NCBI GenBank assembly: GCA_034620365.1
Contig: JAQGEQ010000345.1
Coordinates: 372,001-436,000 of the forward strand
Source: Pegea sp. RAD2-039
Taxonomy: Eukaryota > Chordata > Thaliacea > Salpida > Salpidae
Reading direction: 5' to 3'
Length of the DNA: 64,000 bases
The notes under the pieces are model-generated. The model was given only the letters and a program-made list of their open reading frames with translations. It was not told the origin of the DNA and ran no database searches. The stretch's first letter is position 1. Every line of letters starts with the position of its first letter. Both the position numbers and the translations under genes were made by a program. Shown one piece after another: positions 54,926-64,000 of the stretch.

Positions 54926-55972
54926 CTCATGAATCACACACATAAATAGCTTAGCAATGAAGAGCTAAACGCAAAAACAGAAGGGCAACTTGTGGCGGCA
55001 AAAGATCAATTGCTGCCCACCAAAAGCAAACATATCAAAAATATCTCAGATGATAAATATAAAATACGCAAAACTAAATCGAAAACAGTCGACTATATCA
55101 CATTAAGTCTGTGAGTCTGAGTTACCTAGTTGGTGACTGACGAGCAAGTTCTTCATTCTCTGAAAAGTAAATAAAGCAAGAAATCATAATTATTCCTAGG
55201 TACTGATGTCAGCCAAGCTAACTGAGATCCAGAAAATTCCTGTTCAGTTAGTACTTAGGGTGTGAATTGAGTAAATGTTTTTAAATACGGTGAATAATCT
55301 ACAAAATAAGCAGCCCCGACCAGGTCTCAGCCACTTCTTGAAAGGGTAAATCATTAGCCCGCTTTCAACACTGTTTTAGAAAGCAGGAACTGATATTCAA
55401 GAAAGAAATTATTTTTATGTTCTAAATATTTTATAGATGCCATAAAACGAAAAAAAAACCTAGATAAATCTATTTTCACAGAATTTTCTTGCAAACTTTC
55501 TGCATTATGTAGCTGTTAAGGCTAAAGATTAAAGAAAAAGTTAAACTAAAATTTCGAGTGTCTTATCAAACAAATACATTTTCATGGGTTGCTTAAATAA
55601 ATTGTAAAAACTTTAAAGTTTTTATCAATGTGTAGGCAAACCTTTTGATATGCTCCCTTATTTGATGACATTTTTTATTATTTTTGGAGCAAAAATTCAT
55701 TTATTTTTGTTTAATCTATATTATTTTACGTAATTGATTTTAATATCATCAATAAAAAATAAGCTAGGTTTTTATTACTATGTACTACTACGTAAATGGT
55801 ATTTTTTTAACTAAGGAAGATTTTATATAAGCCATTTTGTCAGAGAAAGGTAGTAACCCGCCAAGCGCGAACACAGTGCTTTCACTTTAGTAATTTATTG
55901 TAGCTGGAGACAATCTCCTGTTATATTTGTTTCCAAGTTGTGTTTTCGTGATTATTATTATATTTAGTTAAT
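54926..55972. other. EZH upstream region
   Basis: No gene seen. The last 150 bases before the EZH start (about 55830-55970) are GC-richer (GTAGTAACCCGCCAAGCGCG) and are the most likely promoter and 5'-UTR. Confidence 0.4.
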
Positions 55973-58900
55973 ATGGCAAGCAATAATGACTCGTCAAGTT
56001 CTGAGGACTTTGGTTGGACGCCTGACGTTCAAAATCATTATGTACGTCTTCATAAATTGAAAAGATTTCAAAGAAGTGATAATATAAAGCAAGCTTTGAC
56101 ATTAAATTTAGAAAAAATTAAAAACAAAATGAAAGAATTAGAAAAAAGCACATCTCATTTTGAAGCTAAGTCACCGACACCTGAGATTGGTATAAATACT
56201 TCTTCAATTTCAAAGTTAGTTTTATTTATTACTTTTTTGATTTATAAAGTGTTCATTTTTGTTGAATATTGATTCTATCACTCTTGATGTTATCTTTTCA
56301 ATATTTTAACAAATTATTATTTTTTTATATAGTTTTTTTTTCATTTAAGACTTATAAGTGATGATTTTTATAAAAAAATTGTAAATTAACTTAAATATTT
56401 GATTCTACAATTTTTTTTAAATTGATGAATAATTAATTTAATTACTTAATTTATTATTGAGTAATAAATTTTCATCATTTTTCTGTTGAAATATGAAAGT
56501 TAAATTTTTACATCATTTTAATTACAAATTATGTTTTTCTTCATCATACTTACCTCATTGTTTCACAACTTATTATATTTTTATAACCTATTTGTTTTTT
56601 TATAATTTTATAATTTATCAGTTTATAAATGATATTTTAATTCTAATTATTTTTGGTAATAATATATATGTTTTTTACTAATTTTATAAAAATGGTAAAA
56701 AGTATTTATTTTGAAAATTTATTTATTTTTATTTCATTTAAATCTCTTTTAGATCTTGTGTTTTAAAAAGCACAGTCCATGCATTCAGAGACCAAGTTTT
56801 ACCTTTATTTACATTGAGTAAAATACCAAACCTTCCTATATGTTATTCTTGGGTAAGATTTAAACCATTTTTCTTGTATTTGTTTTAAGAATTAAATATT
56901 ATATTTTAAAGTATATGAACATTTTTATTAAAATTATTTTTTAATTTAAACTTCAAATATTAAGTTCTGAAAATTATATATTACCAAAATATCATCAAAT
57001 ATAAAAATAGGAAAACATATAAAGTCTATATTTTTGTTTACAGTTTTTCAAGTTTAATATTTTTAAGTACTAAACTTATGATAATTGTGATTGTTATTTA
57101 TTTAATTTATTATCAGATACTGATTTTTATTTTAAATGTTGTTAAATAATTTCTATTATTTTAAGTGATTCTATAAATAAAATAGATAATAATGTATAAT
57201 AATTATTATTTTTAGGCTCCTGTATCCCAAAACTTTTATGTTGAAGATGAAACTGTCCTACATAACATTCCTTACATGGGAGATGAAGTATCTTGATTCA
57301 TGATTTGAATTGATGAATTCAAACAATTGTGTCTTCTAGGTTCTTGATGAAGAAGCAACATTTATTGAAGAACTTATAAAAAATTATGATGGTAAAGTTC
57401 ATGGCGATGGAGAATGTGAATTCATGAATGATGAATTCTTTCTTGATTTGGTGTCAGGTCTACAAGATGAGTTTCTTCAACACAGGTTTGAAAATATTTT
57501 TATTTTCAACTTTAGTTTTTAGAGTTTTATTCAATTTTTCATTGTGATGTTATTTTTTATTTTCTGATTGCTACTTTTTCTTGTTCTTTTATATTGTAAG
57601 TTATCATTATGGTAAAAAAATAATTAATTTTTTTATTGTCAGCTGGGAATTATGATAATAATTTTGTGAATTTATTACATTTTATTTTTAGGGATTACTT
57701 TTGTTGCTTGCTTTAAACTATTCTCATTTTATCAATTTGTTTTCTTTGTTTGCTTTATCTGGGAACCAATTTTAATTTTTTCTTTTTACTTTTGTCAATT
57801 TTGACTTTTTTATGAATAACAACAAATCTGAAATCATCATTATGATTTAATTTTGTAATTCTTCCAAATATCAATTTTTCTGAGTTTTAAAATCATTGTT
57901 GATATCTAGTACAGTCTATTTACAAACTTATGTTTGTATATACACAAAAAGCTATTTTTAGCTTTTTAAATTGAAGAATAAAGCATTTGATACCTCTTAT
58001 TACTCGATTTTTATGAATAGCTTTGAATTTTTTAAATGCTTCAAAATCTTTTAATAAATATAGAAGATGCTCTTATGAATGTCATTGATTTTTAAAGATT
58101 TTTATATAATCTCTGATTGAATAATCAATTTTATGATATCTAAGAAACTAAATTTACTTTTGTATGCTGCTTTTTATTGCCTAGTATTTGTTTTACGGCT
58201 TTCTTTTCTAAATCCTTTTTTATACAAAAGTAAAGATAATAAACTGTATATGAATAAGTACTGCGATTATATAATAAATACATTTCAGTTTTAACTTGTG
58301 CTTGGTTAATAGAAAAATCAGCTTAGAAAAAAACAAAGAAACCCAAAAGACTTTTCCTTTTGTATCTTTGTGTCTTGCTCTTTTAGTTCCTTCTTGCATC
58401 TTTGTGTCTTGTAACTTTTGATGGTTTTTATAAAGGATAATTTCTTAGAAGATAATTACTTTACCTGATAAATGCTTTGCATTTAGTTTTTCTACTAAAC
58501 AAAACTAACTCAAGTTCTTGAAGTTTATGTAATTTTTTTAAACATTTTTGTGTTTTTCAGCTTTTTATAGATTTGATTGAATAATGAACATTCTTTACTC
58601 TAAATCAAATTGATTTTGTTTGTTTTAATTAAAGTTGCTTATATGTTCAGTAATTTGAATGTTGTTTAAACTTATAGTCCTGAAAATAATTTTCAATTTA
58701 GTAGAAAATCCTAAATTACTTTTTCAAGCTCTCAGGAGACATTCAATTTTATTACCAGATTTTTTAATGAGTTTAAAAATCGAATAATTTCTACATCATC
58801 TAGACTTTTTTTTTCTACAAAATATAAAAATAAACTTTTTCCAAATTACATTTCATCATCTATATATTATTTTGAATTATTGTTCAGTTATAAAACGCCT

Positions 58901-61256
58901 AGAAAAATTTGCAATTATTGATTTAGCGGTGAACAATTCTGTAGAAACCTAAAATGATATATTTTGTTTGTTTAATAGAAAAGAAAATTTATCTAAAAGT
59001 CGTCAACATAAGATTAAAGTGAGTAGTGATGTCTGATCATCTTAATTGCTCAATTTTATCCAATTGATCTTCAGGAAAATCCTAGAAAAAAAAGATTGGA
59101 ATTTCCTGTGATGAAAGTTTTCGAAGTGATTGCAAAAGCATTCCCAGAAAAGGGGTCTGCTGAACATTTAAAGAGTAAATACAAGCAATTAAAAGGGGAT
59201 CAGAATCCTGGAGTTCATCAAGAAGACATCACTCCTAATATCGATGGATCAAACGCTAAATTAGTCCAACGTGATAAAGCGATGCATTCTTTTCATGAAC
59301 TTTTTTGTAGAAGGTAAGATCTCTTAATTTGATCTCAAATCTAAGATTCATCTTCAGATGTTACAAGTACGACTGCTTCCAACATAGTAACTCATATCGC
59401 CCTTCACTGAAGCACGCGAGAAGGAAGATTTTTGACATCTCTGTACCCTCACAGAAATGTGATAATGATTGTTTCATGAATCTGGAGGGAACTGATAATT
59501 TTGTGAAGGTTTTAGATTCAATTTTTAATCGATTTTTTCTCCATCATCTCTTTTCAGTATCACAGTCGAATCTTACAAAAAAATTACTCGAAACGAAAGC
59601 ATGCTGGACGTGGCTCGTCCACCACTACCCTGCCCCCAGCAGTCTGTCCTGGTAAGCTTAGTCGTCCTGGGACACCGACCCCTAGTGGCAGCGAAACAGA
59701 TACAAATGAAAGTGAGTGATTCTGAAGATCTTCGAATCTTCATCAATCGATCTTTGATCCAGCTGAACAAGACGGAGCAACAACTCCTTTGAAATCCAGT
59801 GATCTTCCTCAACATCTTATTGATCAAGCATCTTCCTGGCCTCCATCGGATGCTACAATGATCAGAGTCCTCCGAGAGATCTACCCTGTCAACTTCTGCG
59901 TCATTTCTCAACTTCTGAAGACACACACTTGCCAAGAGGTGACTCTCATCCAACACAATCTCATCTTAATCCTCTCTTCTTAAAGACTTTTGCGTTTTCT
60001 CTTGTGGATCGGGAGAAATGTATGATCACGGATGGGCAATTAGCAGCAGCTGGGTCTTCAGATGCGATGGGAGTGGAGATCTCGCCTCCGAGGAAGAAGA
60101 GGAAGCATCGATTGTGGACGATTCACGCGAGACACGCTCAGAATAAACGCGGAGAATCGTCGAGTAGTAACGTGTACAACTACACTCCTTGTTATCATCC
60201 AGGTTCTACTCTCTACCGCCATCTAGTGTCGATAATTCTATGTTTCTACCTCAGGACAACCTTGTGATAGTTCTTGTAGTTGTTTCGCTACTGGGACTTT
60301 TTGTGAGAAGTTTTGTTTGTGTGCTCATGATTGCCACAATCGCTTTCCTGGATGCAGATGTAAAGCTCAATGTAACACCAAACAATGTCCCTGCTTCTTA
60401 GCTGTCCGTGAATGTGACCCTGATCTTTGTACTGTAAGTCTTCATCCCAGATTCTTCAATAATGTGTCTTTGCTGAAGACATCTTTGTGTTCCTGCTTCT
60501 TAAGACTTTTTTTTAGCATTGTGGTGCTGATCAGTTTGGTGAAGAAATTCAAAAGTGTAAAAATGTTTCTATACAACGAGGGATGCGGAAACATCTTCTT
60601 CTTGCTCCTTCTGATATCGCTGGTTGGGGGATTTACACTAAAGATGCAGTCAGCAGCAAGATGGAGTTTATATCAGGTCCGATTTACACAATCAAAAATT
60701 CATTTTTTGAGGTTGTTGCAAATAAGCTTAAAGATCAATTTTTTGTAGAATATTGCGGTGAAATTATATCTCAAGATGAAGCAGATAGAAGGGGAAAGGT
60801 TTATGATAAATACATGTGCAGTTTTCTTTTCAATCTTAATCATGATTATGTTGTGGATGCTACACGCAAAGGAAATAAAATTCGATTTGCTAATCATTCA
60901 GTAAACCCTAATTGTTGCGCAAAAGTTAGTTTTTTTCAAATCAATTATATCTGCGTTTAAATTAAAAAAATCTTAATCATTTTTATTAAAAAATAGTTTT
61001 AAATGTTTTCTTATTTTTTTAATTTGATTTATTATTTATTTATTTTATTTCTGCGCATAATTACTCAGCGGCCAAATTGTCACAATTTTCTGAAACTGTA
61101 TTTAACTAGGTGATGAGGGTGAACGGCGACCACAGAATTGGTATTTTTTCTAATCGACCTATACAGGCAGGCGAAGAGCTTTTCTTCGATTACCGCTACA
61201 GCCAATCAGATGCCATGAAATATGTCGGTATTGAACGTGAAACAGAAAATCCTTAG
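55973..61256 (+). CDS. EZH2: Enhancer of zeste homologue, histone H3K27 methyltransferase
   Basis: Fourteen in-frame exons: 55973-56214, 56753-56852, 57216-57287, 57340-57485, 58979-59018, 59075-59313, 59358-59508, 59558-59711, 59763-59938, 59986-60202, 60255-60433, 60517-60676, 60749-60924, 61110-61256; 732 aa (human EZH2 746). In order: N-terminal SBD/EBD-like part, the PRC2-contacting [14 protein letters not shown] and DGTFIEEL-like segment, SANT regions, a basic [11 protein letters not shown] stretch, the cysteine-rich CXC domain ([17 protein letters not shown]), and a C-terminal SET domain. SET catalytic parts are present: [21 protein letters not shown] and FFDYRYS. One substitution: NPNCCAK instead of the usual NPNCYAK. 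As the catalytic subunit of PRC2 it should place H3K27 methylation. The gene symbol means EZH family; EZH1/EZH2 split later in vertebrates. Confidence 0.96.
60216..60229 (-). promoter_or_regulatory. Second CTCF-core-like motif
   Basis: On the minus strand ACACTAGATGGCGG, one mismatch from CCASYAGRKGGCRS, in the 52-nt intron 10 of the EZH gene. Weak alone. Confidence 0.2.
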
Positions 61257-62700
61257 TAAATCCGTCTTCTTTAAGACTTTCTCTGTTAATCTTTATTGTA
61301 ATTAATTATTGTCTTCGTCGACAACAATTGTGTAGATTTAAAAGTTTGTTTTGTTTTCTTTCTATTTCAACACAATTTTGTTTTCTAGATAATTAACTTA
61401 TAAAATTCACAACAACTTTATCTCAAATTGTCTCATTTATTATCTTTTGTCGACCCCAGAAACAAAAGACCCTCTTTTTTTTACTTTTTTGTTTTGTTCT
61501 GGTTTGTGTTCCTTATCCACCAAATGAATCTTCATCCATTCTTCAGAAGAAGTTTCATTTATCAGTCTGTTGGTTATTTGATGAATAAAAATCGTCTTAA
61601 AGAAAAACTGCTGATAGTCTCTTAGAATCATTTTGATCTTCTTAAATCTATCTAGAATCTTTCTCAAATCATCTTGTTTTGTTTATTGAGCTGCTTCAGA
61701 AGAAAGCTGTTTGGATTTAAGTAGTGATCTTATTGTTTATTTTGTTGCAGTTTACTTTGAAAAACATCTGCTCGATATTCTACTATATATAAACAAAATT
61801 ATTCGATTAGAGCTTTATATTTAAAGTTAATTTGATGCAAATAAGGTCATCAAATTTAATTTGATACTTTAAAACCAGTAGAAAGTAAATTTTTGAAATA
61901 TTTCAAGAACGACAAATTCAAGAAGTTAAGTTTGTTTTCTTATCAAATCCTTAAATTGACTTTTTAATAAAACCAAGAAATTTTTAGCAGAAACAACTTT
62001 ATATTTAGAGAAGTCTTTCACTTTTTCAACAATCTTTTCACAAAACTTTCAGTAACTTGCTTATAAAGAGATTTACTTAAATAAGGAACTTTTAAAGAAA
62101 TGCCAGTATAAGTTGAAGGCATAACTCAATATTGATTAGATAGTCAAAAATCATTTACGAATTTTCTAATATTTCAAAAATCATTTAAATAAATCTTTGA
62201 ATTTATAATACATGGAGGAACAAGACTTTTAAAGGTCTTTAAATTTTGCCCGAATCAATCAATCGCGTGAGACTTTTTTGAGAGCTTCATAAAAAAGTTT
62301 GTTTCAAAGCTAATAATCAAATTTCAGTTTTTTTGCAAACACTTGATTAGTTTGAATATTCTTAGCATCTAGTAAACAAAGTCTAGCAAAAAATTTCAGG
62401 TGTGACACTAAAATAATACTTTAATTTTGTTTCAAATATTAGTTGTTAATATTTTTGACAAATTATTGAACCTCGTGAAAATTTGGTTGAATTTATATAG
62501 TAATTTACATCTCTTGTTCTAAATGAAAAATATTTGTATTTTAATATCACCTAATTGTCGAAAATCTTTTCGTATTACAATTTATTCGATTTTTTAATCT
62601 GATATAGTTTACTGAAACATCAAAAAGACAAATAGTTCATCTAATTGAAAAATTATTGATTATTAATTAAACTAGTGGAAGTTTTAAAACTTTACAAACA
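61257..62700. other. EZH 3' flank and AT-rich intergenic
   Basis: No gene supported; open frames around 61430-61670 are low-quality and overlap on opposite strands. Confidence 0.45.
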
Positions 62701-63080
62701 GATAAAACCTGAGTAGATAAATCTCATCAACCCTGGTAATCAATTTAACTAGGACAGGAAATTCCGATATAAAAACTGTAATCTGATGACCTTAAGGTTA
62801 CTGTCCAAGTTCACTGGACCGTATCACCGAACATCGGGCTTAAATAGTTGGGGTAATTCAGCCTACTGTTCTTCAAAGTTTCAATTAAGTTATAAAAGGT
62901 CCAAGAGTACTGGTCCTCTTCGCTGTTGATGTGGAAACGACAGCAGCATCCGGTCACGTCTTGGAAGACGAGCAGACCTATTTAGGAGACTGCTTGCTCC
63001 ACTCAGAGAATTAACCTACTAAATATGATCTAAGAAGCACGTTCTTCTTCCCTAAGGGGCTTACCACAAATGGGCATCTT
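62701..63080. other. GC-richer island, unclassified repeat candidate
   Basis: About 380 bp with markedly higher GC than both sides. One frame holds a 37-codon open stretch (FAVDVETTAASGHVLEDEQ); another is basic (SSIRSRLGRRADLFRRLL) and faintly recalls a LINE-protein segment. Most likely a mobile-element fragment. Confidence 0.3.
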
Positions 63081-63625
63081 TTGTGAGCGGTTGAAAAATG
63101 CAGAAGTTTGATTTGGTTTAAATGCAGCGATTAAATATCAAACTTTTAAAAAATCTTAATTTGGTTATTACAAGTTCGGCAATTAATATCACAAAGTAAG
63201 TTACAAGTTCGTATCAATGAATTTATTATTATAATTTTGATTAATAGCTAAATTGCAGGAAATTAATCGATGATTTGTTTTAAAATGTATTTCATAGAAT
63301 AATTTTATCAGACTTTTAATTTCGAACTTTAGCAACGCATTTAATTAAGTTTGGTTATAAGGTTGAAAACGGAAGTTTGAAAGTAAAAAGTTTAAACAAA
63401 TACATCTACACTTTATTTACTCAATTAAAAAAAAAGTATTTTATACTATAATAATTTTGTTTACACTTCCAATTAATTTTGATTGTACTTTATTTCAGCA
63501 TGATTTGACATTTATTTTATTATATTTATTATATAAACTAATAGTTGTCCAGCTTAAACGTAAATTTATAGAGTGATTATTTGTTTAGTAAGATAAACGT
63601 ATTGGTTGAATGATACATTCATTTA
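63081..63625. other. AT-rich intergenic stretch
   Basis: Nothing supported. Confidence 0.4.
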
Positions 63626-64000
63626 ACATTTATTTATTTATTTAATACAATAAATGCAAAGAAGGGTACCTGAAGAGAGCACCTCTCGCTAACACACAAA
63701 ATATAGAAAGCAAAAGATGTAACACATGGTGTTTCGATAGCCCTCAAAGCATATAATAGTGAACAATTACATGGAATGTTATTAATATAAAAAAGAGAAA
63801 AAATCACAGTTTAGAAATGACAATGTTGGCAATATTATAACGGTTCAACTTCTTTTTGAACAACGCGAGCGGCTTCGAGATGACAATGTCTGATGGCAGC
63901 TGGTTCCATGTATTAATTGTGCGGTATGACAAAAAAATTTGCTCTGACCAATGTACCAGGTGATATAGGCTTATTAAGGTGTAATGTGTGTCGCCTGAGC
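63626..64000 (-). mobile_element. 3' end of a LINE (non-LTR retrotransposon), runs off the window
   Basis: Read on the minus strand from the window edge, LRRHTLHLNKPISPG is followed, after a one-base frameshift at a T-run near 63930-63937, by NTWNQLPSDIVISK and LFKKKLNRY. This is the conserved C-terminal block of CR1/Jockey-like reverse-transcriptase proteins. A stop lies at 63804-63806. A 3'-UTR of about 170 bp follows, with the GTGTGTTAGCGAGAGGTGCT motif and an A/T-rich tail. The frameshift makes this copy inactive. Confidence 0.8.

Noticed and set aside
59573..59956. Minus-strand 127-aa frame
   Set aside because: Antisense to EZH exons 8 and 9; open by chance in GC-richer coding DNA.

Overview
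The window looks like AT-rich nuclear DNA from an invertebrate animal. Genes have spliceosomal introns, many of only 43-60 nt, with GT-AG and some GC-AG ends. There is a nuclear tRNA-Gln, and there are fragments of LINE, LTR and tRNA-derived SINE elements. The protein set is metazoan: an EZH histone methyltransferase, a PARP, an ACOT9-type thioesterase, NT5DC1, and a receptor tyrosine phosphatase with lectin, Ig and FN3-like ectodomain. I cannot name the phylum from sequence alone. All gene models were built by hand from reading frame, splice consensus and remembered family motifs; no search was run.

Layout. 1-1208: the 3' end of a decayed Ty3-like LTR retrotransposon. Its LTR ends 2 bp before the ATG of a PARP2/3-like gene (1211-2722, +). 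3577-6073 (-): two tandem LRR membrane proteins with almost the same ectodomain but different membrane and cytoplasmic ends. 6.1-10.8 kb: AT-rich, no convincing gene. 10795-19008 (-): a tight head-to-tail row of NT5DC1, a DegT/DnrJ/EryC1-type aminotransferase (with a 1-kb minisatellite in one intron), thymidylate kinase and ACOT9, with gaps of only 186-275 bp. 22105-23694 (-): a YtcJ-like amidohydrolase. 24946-28882 (-): a large protein with about 53 pentapeptide repeats and a coiled-coil C-terminus. 30676-32439 (-): two orphan coding exons. 32962-33033 (+): tRNA-Gln(CTG).

34903-52184 holds the most interesting content, a cluster of three related receptors with the same exon pattern. Receptor A (34903-38311, +) has C-type lectin, two Ig, two FN3-like domains, a TM segment and a short lysine-rich tail. 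Receptor B (42043-44561, +) has the same architecture but no lectin or first Ig exons. Receptor C (44886-52184, -) has the same ectodomain joined to tandem tyrosine phosphatase domains, D1 with all catalytic motifs and D2 degenerate. A and B look like non-catalytic partners or decoys of a catalytic receptor.

55973-61256 (+) is a complete 14-exon EZH gene. The right end is AT-rich and finishes in the 3' end of a LINE whose tail also occurs near 29.7 and 54.9 kb. Most start codons lie shortly after a pyrimidine-rich AG, which fits 5'-UTR introns or spliced-leader trans-splicing; transcripts are needed to decide.
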